Source of the DNA: Drosophila pseudoobscura
Taxonomy: Eukaryota; Arthropoda; Insecta; Diptera; Drosophilidae
Assembly: GCF_009870125.1 (NCBI RefSeq)
Contig: NC_046679.1
Span: forward strand, 30,442,001 to 30,506,000
Length of the DNA: 64,000 nt
Direction: 5' to 3'
The first letter of the stretch is position 1; every line of letters starts with the position of its first letter. A program made the translations under genes and the position numbers. Of this stretch, positions 46,740-59,120 are shown piece after piece. The notes under the pieces are model-generated. The model saw only the letters and a program-made list of their open reading frames with translations. It did not search any database and was not told the origin of the DNA.

Positions 46740-49700
46740 AGCCACACACACCCTGTCTGGACAAAGAGTTACCCCGACAAAGAGTAAGCCCAAAGCACAA
46801 ACCCCTTCGTAAAAGAGTTATCGACAAGTGAAACGGAAGCAGAGTCAAGGTGCAAGCCCCAAAAATCATTACACCTGTTCGAGGGGAAGATGTGAGTGTA
46901 GAAAGCGTGAAAATCGAATGGAGAAGAGACCAGAGACCAGCGAGAGACCGTTGCATGACAGCCCCCGAAAATTGAACGCTCATAGTTCTACTTGCCACAC
47001 ATCAGGGGTTGCAGCAGTTGTCTTTGGCTTTTGGGGTAACTCTTTATATTTTTATTGTATCTGTCTTCTTTTTTTTGGTCACGCTGCCTGGCCGCTGCAC
47101 TTTGTTGCATGTGGCAGGCGACACAAATGCAAAACCAACGGGAAAACCTTCCCCCCTCCCCACACCGAAAATTAATAAGCTTAATGAGCAGGCCGTGGCC
47201 AGTCACAGATAGACATCTGCAACAAGTGGACCCCCTGGTGGCAGCTGCATCGGGATTTTGCACGAAATTTCCTTATAATTATTATAGCTTAAATATATCG
47301 TGGACCTCTGCCGAATAATTAGTATTTCTTTTAGGTGGAACTGCAGCTGCCTTTCCTTCTGCTTCAAGGATAGCCCTTTGCCAGGCAGCCTGTCTGCCTT
47401 TTCGTATAGGTTTTAATTAAAGTTATTTATTATCTATTCATCAAAATTTGGCCACCAACCTGTGAGTCCGAGGTGTGGCAGATGGAAAGGTTTTTATTTG
47501 AATCCTTGACTAAAGCAGGACTATGGTGGGCAGGTGGAAAGGTGAGAAGTATGCGCTAAGCAGATAGATAGAGAAACAAATGGATAATGATAAGTTTTGT
47601 ATTAGAATTCTCTACCTCTACCTCGAATTCCCTCTCAGAGCTCTGTGTTTTTACCCAAAAATGTTGGTATTTCAAACGCTATTAGAACCTCAAAAAAAAC
47701 ACAATAAATTGTTTCCTAAAATATACAAAATATGGCGCTAATTATGAACCAATTTAAGGACAAACCATAATTATCATTCAAGTAATTTTCCCCCATAATA
47801 TTTGTATTCAAAATTACTCGTAGTAAATCAACAAGAAATACAAATAAAATATGGAAAAAAACCAACCAGTTTTCAGGGGAAGAGAGAGCCCTAGTAGCTT
47901 AAGGATCTCAATTCAGGAAGCCCTCTGTCGAGATCCTGCTTAATATTCCTCCTCTTTTTTGTCAGTAAGTATATAATTTAGCAACCTTATCAGCTGGAAA
48001 CTCGTCTGCTGCCCCACGCTTATCAACTTCATTATGCAAGAAACAGGAAAAACTCAAGAGGGGGTATGGAGGAAATTATGGCATTCGGATATTACTTAAT
48101 CATACATTTGACTGGCTCCCCGAGACCCACGCAGAGGAGCACCTTTTTCCTTTCAGATGTTGGGGGAAATCGCAATGACAGTTGCGTTTATGATGGGGGG
48201 AGCGTATATTGTACATTTAAAGCGAATGTATTTTTGGCAATGCGTCAGATGCAATTACAGATGACAGGAGGAGCAGCAGGAATACAGTATACGTACATGC
48301 CCCCGATGACAGCAACTGCAACTGTCAAAACGTCTGTGGCAGTGGCAAAAACTGTCAGCGGCTGGCGGAATGCCTGACAAATGTGACGCCATATAAAATC
48401 AATAAATTATGAGTGCCAAAGGGAGTCGAGTCCACTTCCAGTGGCAGTTGCCAGTTGCATAATGTATTCTAAGGATGCCAAAAAGGAGTGACGACAAACC
48501 GGTTGCCACTCCATCCATCGGCCCCATGTCCTTAGGGACCATCATCGAGGAAGATCCTCTGTATTTGGCGTTGATTGATTTAGTTTGTGGCACAAAAAAC
48601 ACCTCGCCCAGGGCTCTGGGCTTCCCACCAGCAGCAGCCGAAGCAGCAGCAGCTTCTTCTTTAATGAATTAATTAATGAAGGCCATAATTAAATTTGCAC
48701 TTTCTGCTGTCTGTTAATTTATGAGTTTTTAATTATTTTCGCAATTAAAGGTGTCTCCTTTTTGTTGTGCAACATTATAATTATTTCCTGGCAACAGGAT
48801 CAACAGGATATGCTGCTCATTTGTCAGTTAGCAAAGCGTTAAATCGAGCCCCAAAAAAACTGGCTTCCTTAAGCCACCAAAAAAAAGGCAAAAGGTAACC
48901 AACGAAACGAAAGACTCAGAAACCGAACTTGTTTTCAGTTTTTGGGGGCGCCAAAAACTTAATATTTTTTCAGTTTTTTTGCAGCTGCTTTTTCGTGGCT
49001 GTCTCTCTTTTTCTTTTTTTTTTTGGTAATTATTAAAAAGCATTATTTTCTCTGCAGACAATAGACAGAAACATCGGCTTCAGGTGCAGCAGCCACTCTT
49101 TTGGCATTGTTCCAATTTCCCTTCACAGCGCGGAAAAATTGTCATTTCAGAAAACTCAATTGTTTGGAAATGCTTTTCGTGCGGTGTGGCAGGTAGATCT
49201 CTCTCGGAGAGGGGTTGCAACAACCAAACAGAACAGAACAGAACAGATCTTCTTTCCTCTTTATGAAGTGTTGTGTATGTTTTTTTTTTGTATTTTTGTC
49301 GGGCAGGTGTAGAGTCCAAAATGTTCTCATAGTGTAGAAGAAGGTCTCTTTTTCGTCTCTTTTGGTACAGTTATAAAACTGTTTTAGATCTTTACTCTTC
49401 TTTTTGGGTTTTTGCCAAAACGTGGGAACGTATATTTTTGGCAACAATATCCAAAAACATTTGATGCATAGGCTTCTATGTCAATTCAAAGGCAGGTGGA
49501 GCTGGTACCACCACCACTCGAACAAACACTTAAGAGTATTACCGATCAGTGGGCAGAGGTTCGGGGTTTGGCGCTTAGATGGGGTTGAAAGAATTGATCA
49601 AATGATGGGAATTCTGATGGGGGAAAGTCTAAAATGGGGTTTAGTGTAAGGCAGTAAATTTAATGCGCATTTTGTACACACTTTTGTATAATTTATCACA

Positions 49701-52700
49701 AGCAGGGTTGGGTCTTCCTAAAGAAATCAACTAGAAACTGTACCTTCTTTCAGGCCTTCCACAAATATTTAATTTGGCATAGAATATATTGTAGTTCTAC
49801 TCTGCATTAAGACTATATACTCTCGATTCTATAAGTCGAACAGAAAATTACACATTCTACTCATCAAAACCTAAGAAAAAGGGTACTCAAGTTCTGTATA
49901 CACATTTCTCTACAATTTATCTTTGTATCTTATTTGTACAAAGATTTCTTCCAAGGAACATTAATAACATTATTTTATTAAGCAAATTATTTTCCTATCT
50001 CTGTAAATGGATATGTAATATTTATCTTTGTTTTTAATATTTCCCTTTACAAATCCAGTAACTCTACCTCTGCTGATTCCTTTCAATTGTTCTGCTAATA
50101 TATTTATTTACCTCAAGTAATTTCCCTTTTGCTCTCCATCAACTTTTCCTTTTACACTTTTTCTTTCTTTCAATGTAAAAATATTTATTTTATGCATAAT
50201 ACCATTTTCTGCTTACCTCATAAGACGAAAAACCTTCGAAATAATTTCTTTCCAGCTGCTGTCCAATCTCCAATCAAATGACTCGACTATTTTTGCAGAA
50301 CAAACCCGCGGAGATTTCTTGGGATTTTCTTTTCTTTTGGTTCAGGGCTTTAGGCTTAATTGTTTGCAAATTAGCTAATTAGTTAATTAAGACCCTGATT
50401 ACATGGTTAATAGTGGTGGCTTCAGGGTTACTAACCCTGGATTTGGGGCATTTATGAAACCATTTTTGAATTGAAATTGCCACAATTTCTGCGCCACAAG
50501 ACAAAGGCGACCCATAACCATAAAAAAATTAAACCGAAAATTCAGAAACAATGAGCTTTAAACAACTTAATTGAGACATTTGGCCGGATAGCGAGAGAGA
50601 AGAACACCCGGCCCTCGAGCAGGCTTCTTGTCATCGTTAAGGAGTTAATTTATTTATTATCCACAGATTTTTACGGCTCCATTGTTTTTTCTTTGGCTTA
50701 AAGTCGGTCCAAAGCCAAAGCCAAAGCCAGGAATAATAAAATATGAAAAGAGTCAGAAGAGATGTATCCCAAAAAGAAGAACCGGCTTTTCGGCTAATTA
50801 GGAGGCTTCGAGGAAAATATATGTAACACCGAAAAATGTTTCTTCTTTTTCTGTTTTTATGGATGCTCATTCGCTGTGCATGTTCCTCCACTTCTCTGTC
50901 TTTCCTTTTTATGATGTCGAGAGATTTTGCACCTTATGAGAAAAATCTTGAGAGCTCCATCGCTTCGCGTCGCGTCGCGTCTTTTCTACGTCGCTGCCAA
51001 TCTTGTTAAACTTGCCCCAAAGCCGCATTGACACTTTGTTGCGCCTGCGCTTCGACTTGGACTTGGAGGCACTCTGGAGTCGTTACAATCCCAGAGAGGC
51101 CCCCGACTCTCTCTGTGGTTGTTGTACATTTGAACGTCCGTTGGGCTGTCAAAAGCGTTAATTTTTAAGTGCCTAGTGAGAGTTTTTTGTTTTGTGTGTG
51201 CTGTGCTGTGCTGTGCTGTGTTCCCTCCTCCAGTTCCAGCTGAAAGGCGGCTTTCATCTTTGCAGCAGCTGCTTCTGCTGTATCTGTATCTTCTGTGTGT
51301 GTGTGTGCCAGTCTTAATGAGAGCACGGGTTCAAGTGGCAAGTGTCTTGTCTATTTTTTATTTGCAGCATTCTTCCCCCCAAAATGAACCCATTAATTTG
51401 CTGCTCCAAATGGTCTGCCAACTTGACATTTTTCTCTTGAACTTTTCTCTCATTCGGTTGGTTATTGACCTGGTTCTTTGATGGCGGTTTTCCTTACTGA
51501 ATGGCAAGTTCGAAGTCAGTCTTAGCGGGACTTTAAGACGGGGAAAGCAGAGGAAAGGAACTGCGAAAATTTACCAGAAATAGGCAAGATTTTTCCAGGA
51601 AATATTCTAGAAATTCGCAGCATTCATTTATATAGGAATATCCCTACGAATTCTGAAGAGATTGGAGTCCTCTTTGGTATATCAATGACGGATCTTTCAT
51701 CCACTAATCTAATCATGGAATTTCCATTGAAATTACTAAGCCTATCTTTTGTTTCATCTACGTTTCTGTTTCTTTTTTTCATGGTTCTTCTAAGAATATT
51801 TCACTCGTTCTCCCTTGCCTGCGTGCCTAATTTATGGTATTAATTTCCATTTTCCTCGCATCTTCCTGCATTTCCCACAACATTTTCCTTTGCTCTTCAT
51901 TCCATCTCCCCCCAAAATTAAGCACCTCCATCAAATTAACATATTTTTATATTATAGAATGTTCCCCCAACAAATTGCAAATAAAATGTTGACCCAAAAA
52001 TTAAACGAACGAACAGAACAGAGGAATTATTACAACAATTTCCCCTTCCCGTCCCCACCAAAAAACATGTGAGAATGTTCCAAGCCTTTCTTCTGCTGGC
52101 ATTCATATTTAATTATTTCAAAAATTGCATTTTTACTCCGTTTTTTTCTTTATATCATTTCTCGGAGTGAGTGTCATTAATTTGGCCCAGATCGAAGGGG
52201 GGGAAGAGAGGCCAAGCATGACAGCGGCCAACAGGCAGCAGGCAACAGGAGTTTTTGGTGGAAATATTTCGACTGTTGTTACCGTTATGTCTCTCTGGCG
52301 AATTTTTATATCAAAAAATATTTTTCGTATTTCTTTCGAACATTTCTTGGGTATTTCTTTTCTCAGGCCAGCCGGGACGGACGGGCGACGGGCTAATAAA
52401 CTCAATTAAGCAGCGACTGTAAGCGTGTCCAGAGACTGCTCTGGTCAAGTGCTGATGGCCGAAACGGAGAGCTGATGGCCGGGACAGTACTCGTACGAGT
52501 CGTACATGGCACTTAATTGACCAACTTTGAGGTTGCGTTTTGGCCAGGTCTGTCTGCCAACTGGGGGGATGGGAATGCAAATCCCAAATCCAAAACCGAT
52601 TCAAACGCATTATCATCTCCATAATTCAAATGCTGGCCAAGACATTGCATGACTGCGAGGGATCTGATAAGGCACCAGGGGAAAAATTGTCTGCCACACG

Positions 52701-54500
52701 AGCAAAAAAACAAAATATATGTAAGGTAAGTGGAGGATCGCTTGACGAAGACTTGGATACACTTTGGGGACATATTTTCTATGAAAGTTATGCGATTTGT
52801 ATGAGGTATTTCGTTTGGGAAAAGATATGAAGCACTAGCTGATAGGTTCTGCTAAGATGTTCTTCAATTCTTTTCCACAAAAATCTACATGCATCGTTTA
52901 AACCTTCTTGAGGTCTCAATCCATTTCTCTTCATCATTATACTCTCCAAAAAGGGCATCAAAATATGAAGAAAGGCTTTGGGGGCCCACGTAGAACGGTA
53001 GCTGGCAAATGCTGTTGACACTTTTTCCCCGCACAACATCCCACAACAGATAACGCGATGCCCCAGAGCTCAGCATGAGTCGGTGCCACAGATGGAGTCG
53101 CGAGTCGCTGGTGCGGAGTCCACCTCATCGTTGATAGTCGCTGCAGCGGCGTGAAAACTGAAAACTGCTGCCAAACAAAAGCAACGCAATTTCCAGCCAT
53201 GACTATGTGGAAAATATTATGTGTGTGTCTCACAGCATGCGCCAATTTCCCAGGAAAACTGCCAAGGAGAAGAAGCCCTGTGGCACCACACCAGACAGAC
53301 AGATAGACAGACTTGGACAGGGTTTGGTAAATATTTTGCCACCGTTTTGAATTTGATTTTGTTGTCTTTTCTGCTGGTTTGGTATGTCTTTTGTTCTTCG
53401 TTTGACTGAGCAGATGCCATGGCTGCCAGAAGCGAGGGAGTTACTGGGAAAACGCTGTACTAAAGAAATGTAGCTGCTTCTTGGAGGGAGTTATGGGTCA
53501 AATCTGTCACAGAAGCTTCGATGAAAGTCTGATTACAATTATTACCAGTAAACTCTTTAAGCTTACCCCTCACTCTGGTCACTCTCCGTGAGTGATCTTT
53601 CTTCTTTGCTCCACAATTAATTGTTGTCGCCAGGCATTTAGGGCGTTCATCGCACGTTATCACTGGGTAACGCCCCACAAAAATAAAGCGGAACATCTTC
53701 AGCTTGGCTTTAATCGATTTCACAGCACTCTCTCTGACAATCTGCCTCCTTCTCTGTGTGGATGAAAGACTGGACATCATTCATGGCAACTTGAAGACAA
53801 TGCGTTGACATTTGCGCCTCATGTTGTGTTGTGGGCCCCTTGTCTCGATCGGAGTCTGAATTATGGCCGGCCAACAGGCAAAACAAACAGAAATCAAACG
53901 CAACAAAAGGCCGAGGACCGGGTAGACCGGAGTTTTCTGCCATTTCTATTGTGCGTGTGTGCCTTCTGTTTACACTCGTGTCGATTGTCCCCCCCGTCGA
54001 TGTAGTAGCGTGAAATATCGCAACAATGGCATCATATATTTCCCAATACTCCTGGCCAGTACTCCTCCTCCATCGGGCATCGAACATGATGCATGGGCGC
54101 CGCATCTAACGGTGGACACAAAAAAACAAAAGACTTAAGCAACAAACTTTTTGGTCAAGCCATGGGGACAATCGATTAGGGGAGTTGTTGCTGGGGGCGG
54201 GAGGAGATTGCCAAAAATTCCTCAACGAAAAGCCCAAGAAAATTTCCACAGAATATCTGTCAAGAAAAGTATTTGGAAAAAACGTGTGAGAATTGAACGT
54301 AAATCCAATATTTAATCGAACTCTCCTTTCTATAAGTCCGAAAAATTCTCTTTCCCATCAGCTGCCTCTCTCCGTGGAGTTCTCTTTTCCCAAGATCTCT
54401 GAAGATCTGTCTACAGGCTGTCGACCCTTTCACTTCACGCCACTCAAAAATCGAATGCCGAATGTACGTGCCTGACCACACAAAATGTGGCTTAAAAAAC
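46740..54500. other. Intergenic DNA, no gene supported
   Basis: Mixed composition. Su(H)-type octamers lie at 49421-49428 (CGTGGGAA) and 51872-51879 (TTCCCACA), and GTGCT repeats at 51,199-51,220. ACTCGTACGAGT at about 52,492-52,503 is a short palindrome. A perfect donor sequence AAGGTAAGT at about 52,721 has no coding frame with an ATG before it. Frames at 46,828-47,175 and 48,066-48,377 lack recognisable features. The first directly follows the small secreted-peptide gene and may overlap its 3' untranslated region. Confidence 0.72.
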
Positions 54501-55977
54501 GGCAGCCAGCAGCGGCATGAAATCCCCACAAAACAAATAGAAGAAACAAAAACAAAAAAACAAGATTTATTATATTAAATGCAGGCATTTAGCGCCACTT
54601 AAGCGGCCACTGTGCAACAGCAAGAGGCAGCCACAACAACAACAAAAAAGCCAAGCGAAGCCAAGCAGGAAGTCCACATAATTCTCATCAATATCAATAA
54701 TAGTTTTTGTTCAGCTTTCGTTTTTTGTCGTGTAATGATTGTTATGTTTATATTTTTGTGGAGAACGTGGTTCAGTGGCAGGTTGGCAAGCGCCAGTGAC
54801 ATTGCAGCAGGCGGCGCACATCCAGATCCACATCCACATCCAGGGAGCCCATCAAATAATACTAATAATAACCATAGTAATAACAACAAGCAATTTCAGC
54901 AAAATGCAGCACGTCCTCGGCAACAAATCGAAGCTGCAACAGCAGCCAACAGCCAGCAACTGCAACATAAAACAGCAGGAGAGGCTGAGGCAGAGGAGGA
55001 GGCACTTCCAGTGGCAGTGGCACAAACAGGCTACTGTCTTGGGGCTTCCTGCTTGCCTAGCCGCAAAGTTATTTTCAAATTGATTTGGATCTAAATTTAG
55101 TCGAGGGCCATAGGAATGAATATAATCGTAAAAAGAAACTTTATAGAAATGAATTGTGGAAGGAACAAGGAAGACAAAAAGAAAATGAAGAGATTGAAGT
55201 GAAATGTTTTAGTAACTTATGAATTGTTATGTCTTAAATGATAGGTAAAAGAAGTACTAGTACTATGTAAAAAAGGGGAAATGGAAAATAGTGGGGTAAA
55301 GAGGGTTGAATAGGGGGTATAAGCTTGATAAAGATTTGAAATGATTTCCCAGATATTCCATACATTATAAAAATATACTTAAATCTTCAAATGACTTTTC
55401 CTTAAACTACACTCAAGTCTAAAACCTCTCTCTCTCTGTCTTTCTTGCGAGTAAATTTAAAATGTGTCTGGTCATTTCCTTTAGGGCATTTGGCTACGCT
55501 TTCCTCACGCTCTGGGTGCCAGCAATCGGCAGGCATTCAGTAGCCGATAATTATGTTGCCCCATGGTTTCCCTTTCATGGGGCGTTTTCAATTTAATTTA
55601 GACCCGGCTGGCAGCAATCCTGCTCCCCAACAGACACACAGACCTTTCACAATCTCTGTGTCTGGTCGGTCGTGTGACTTTTAACGCACATTTTCAGGCA
55701 CTTTAACGCCGCCGCCACCGCCACCGCCAAACCAGATGCCCAAGATCGAGGAGCACCACTGGAGACTGGGAGACGATCGCATTGACATAACACCTCATAA
55801 TTTGCGTTGCACGATGAAGGCTACAGCCACGCCCCCTGCACACGCACTTCGCCTGAGAGGAGAAGAGGCTGTGTGACTTTCGCCTTGAGAATTCTCAAAT
55901 TGCTGCCACGCCGGGACGTGTTTCTTGTGTGTGGAAGGTGGAAAAGAAAGTGTCGTCATCAGGCTTCAACACTTGGG

Positions 55978-56024
55978 ACCTGGAGCTGAAGCTGGAGCTG
56001 AAGCTGGAACTGGACCTGGACTGG
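55978..56024. repeat. 12-base minisatellite CTGGAGCTGAAG
   Basis: Nearly four units of 12 bases (CTGGAGCTGAAG, CTGGAGCTGAAG, CTGGAACTGGAC) are followed by CTGGACTGG. Confidence 0.85.
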
Positions 56025-57973
56025 TGTCATTGCTGCCACCTCAATCTGCCACACCATCGGGGCCATATGCTGGCGCTCTCCACTGGACACACTGCCACGC
56101 CCCAAACAGTTTTACATGCCCCCTGGGCTGGACGGTGTGGCACTTTCCTTTTACGCGTGTCCATCTGGGATCCCAGCGATCCAGCGATCCATTCCCAGTG
56201 ATGTTCACACTTTACGAAAGTTTGGTTTGCGGCCTCAGCCCCAATGCCCGTAAGGTGCTAAAACATTGTCGCCCCAAGTGTGGCCATCATCATCATCATC
56301 GTCGTCACAGCCTCACGTCCTCGCATCTCCTGTGCGTCGCGGTATCGAGAGCAATTTCCTTTTGTTGTTGCTTCAATAAGTGTATATAATTTATATGGAA
56401 ATTGCCTGGGACACAGCCCCTGATGTTATGCATTTAATGCTTAATTTATACAGATTTTACAGATTTCTGGTATGGTTTTTTGCTCAGCTATTTTCGGTGC
56501 CGTCTTCTTCTTTTTTTTTGTTTGTCGTGGCTCCAAGGAAACTGTTTTCATGGCTCTGGAAATTGCTGCTGAAATACCTAATTGTTCATAAATATTTTAT
56601 CATATTAATTATGAATTTCATTTCCCATTCCCAGGGATTATTTTTTCAGCAAGCTGCCAAAAGTCATTAGCTGGAGACGCTCTAATAAGCACAAGCCAAA
56701 AATAAATGCAATGTACAGTGGTTCCAAGAGCGAAAAATACTATTGAAGACTCAATGAAGGAAGGTTCGAAATGTGAAGAAACATGCGCCCTTTTGGTTGG
56801 TTTTTCTGCTTTGGGATCCATTTTTAGCTCTTTGCTTGATTTTTCTATAGATTTCCTTGCTTAATCCTTTCGCTCCACTGTTACGCCAAAACATCATGCC
56901 CAAAAATGTTAATAAAATCATAATTAGTTGGTGGCAAGTCAGGCTACCTCTTGGATCTCTGGTATGGACACGCAAACATTTCCCCATTGCATTGGCAAAC
57001 AAACAAACAAACCTACAAAAATTATTAATAAAAAAAAAACTGAAATGAAATTAAATGTTCAACGAGAGAAATTGCTTGCATTAATTTACGAGTGCGATTA
57101 TTATTATTTTCATGTGATTATAATTCTGTAAAGGGAAAAATTGCATGGCATGCCATGTTGTGGCGCCACTTCGACGTCTTCGACGACTTCGGTTAGGACT
57201 TTGACTTTGACAGGGCCTCCCTCTTGGCCAACAACGTGCCGGGCATATAAAGTCGAGGCAGATCCACTTCACAAACGGTTTTCGGGCGTAATTAATTGTG
57301 AAAACATGGCCACAATGGCCTTATGGCTAGATGCCAAACAAATACTAATTGGTCGACGACCAAGCCCGATCCGATGCTTAACTATGCTGTAAAAATGAAT
57401 AATAGTATTATGTTTTATGCTAAACACTTGTGACGACCCGACCCTCTGTTCGCTGTCGCTTTATATGCAAATGCCTGCCTTTTGCTCTCTTCTGTCTGTG
57501 TGTTTTAATGATCGCCCAGGTTGATCTTCAACGGTAGATAGGTGGTTCTTTCCCCTCGATGATGACTCGGCAAAAGGGCGTGAATTAAATTGAAATGTTT
57601 CCAACATTTCACAGACTCCACTCCACCTCACGAAATTTCTCTTCGTTTTTGGCAATAAATTTTCTGTTCACACGCAAATAAAAATGAAAAACACAAAAAC
57701 AGAAATAAAATGTAATTTGCTACCATTTTTTCGATGCCATCGGTTGACATTCACATTTTTATTATTTTTTTTGGCGTAATTACAGAGCAAACCGAACCTG
57801 AACGCGTTCAAGTCTCAAGTCAAAGGGTTGTCCGAATGGCGAATCGGGGTCACCTGCTTGGTGCCTTGGTGCCTGATCACTGAGCATGCTCAGCCATTCG
57901 GCTGGGCTCCTTCGTGTATAATTAGACTTGAAAGCATATTTGTCAAGTTTTTAGTGAGGTTCGGGGCTCTACG

Positions 57974-57993
57974 GATCCGTGGATCCACGGATC
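57974..57993. repeat. Perfect 20-base palindrome
   Basis: GATCCGTGGATCCACGGATC reads the same on both strands. It is flanked by TCGGGGCT on the left (57961) and again on the right (57992), so the palindrome sits between short direct repeats. Confidence 0.9.
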
Positions 57994-59056
57994 GGGGCTG
58001 CAGATCAACAGGATGCGATATGGTAATGATAAAGAGCGTTGCCTGTTGCCTTTTTGCGTTCGTCTTTGCAATTGGGGCGCGCAGCCGAATTGAGTAATTG
58101 TTAAGGTTTTCCTTTTTATGTGGAATTAAAGGGGGAACTGCATTGAATTTAATTGAATTTTTTGAACTAACTAAGAGACATTCAATGAAGGGCCTTACCA
58201 ATGGAAAGGGTCTGTAACTTTGTTCAGAGAAAGGCTATACTGGGAGGAGTTTTAAAAGTAGTTGCAAATTCTTTTTCTCCTAGCTATAAGGTTTTTTGGA
58301 ACCAAATGAGAGTGTATTTTGTGTCCTTTTCCCACCCAAAAGTATGCAGCAATGATTGGGGACTCAGAGAGGATATTTCATTGAGCAGAAAAGGCACAGA
58401 AGGTGAAGGTCCTGGCCTGCTCTGTATACTTAATTTTTATACATTTTTTTCCCTGATTTTTGGATCCATAATACTCAATTTTGTCAATCAATAGTTCTCT
58501 TCTGATCTTTAAGTTAACATCGGAAAAAATATATAAACCAAATCTTGTCGATTTCCCACATTAACGAAATACAGAAAAATGCCAGATGTCCACAACAAGT
58601 TTGAACCAACTTAATTGACTTTTTGTAGACAAAGATGCTAAGGAAAAAAACACAAAAATTAAACAAGAAAGGAGCTCTGAGACTAAGGAAGTCGAAAGAG
58701 GAAATACTCTTTAAGATTTGGGGACGGGATCAAGGATTCAGCTATGGTTTTCTAAGAGAAATTGGAATTTCGAGCTGAAAAAGTACTTTAAATCTTAGGA
58801 ATATTATCCCAAACTGAAAAACTGATTTTTCATACTTTTCATTATGGAATGGACTGCCTAAAGCTGGAAACATGCCTTTGATTCTAGGTTTTAGTGATAA
58901 ATGATATCCCAACATATCTTAAGAGTAGTTTATCCCGCATCTTCCTTTAGTTAACATCCCCTTCCTAAAGTGTATCCCCACCGAGTGAACCACAACTAAT
59001 TCAATAATGAAAACATATCAATAAACACAAGACGCAGCTGTGGACAAGTGACTGCT

Positions 59057-59120
59057 TGGCCTGGCCTGGCCTGCACCGACCTGTCCTGTACTGTGCTCTG
59101 TCCTGGCCTGGCCTGGCTTT
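59057..59120. repeat. CCTGG pentamer repeats in two blocks
   Basis: CTTGGCCTGGCCTGGCCTG and TCCTGGCCTGGCCTGGC flank about 30 bases of related CTGTCCTG sequence. Confidence 0.85.

Noticed and set aside
46741..46830. Frame after the small peptide gene containing CLDKELPRQRV and dibasic KR sites, reminiscent of a prohormone
   Set aside because: It is in a different frame from exon 2 and no splice junction joins it convincingly. A weak GTAAAA donor at 46725 was considered, but no matching acceptor was found.
48066..48377. 103-residue frame on the plus strand
   Set aside because: No recognisable motif and no codon preference typical of fly genes. It might be revisited with expression data.
52540..52830. 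Possible exon ending at a perfect AAGGTAAGT donor near 52,721
   Set aside because: The frame before the donor has no ATG start and no protein similarity, and no acceptor partner with a sensible continuation was found.
58201..58494. 97-residue frame with a hydrophobic C-terminus
   Set aside because: Codon use is AT-biased like the flanking DNA and there is no signal peptide or domain, so chance is more likely.
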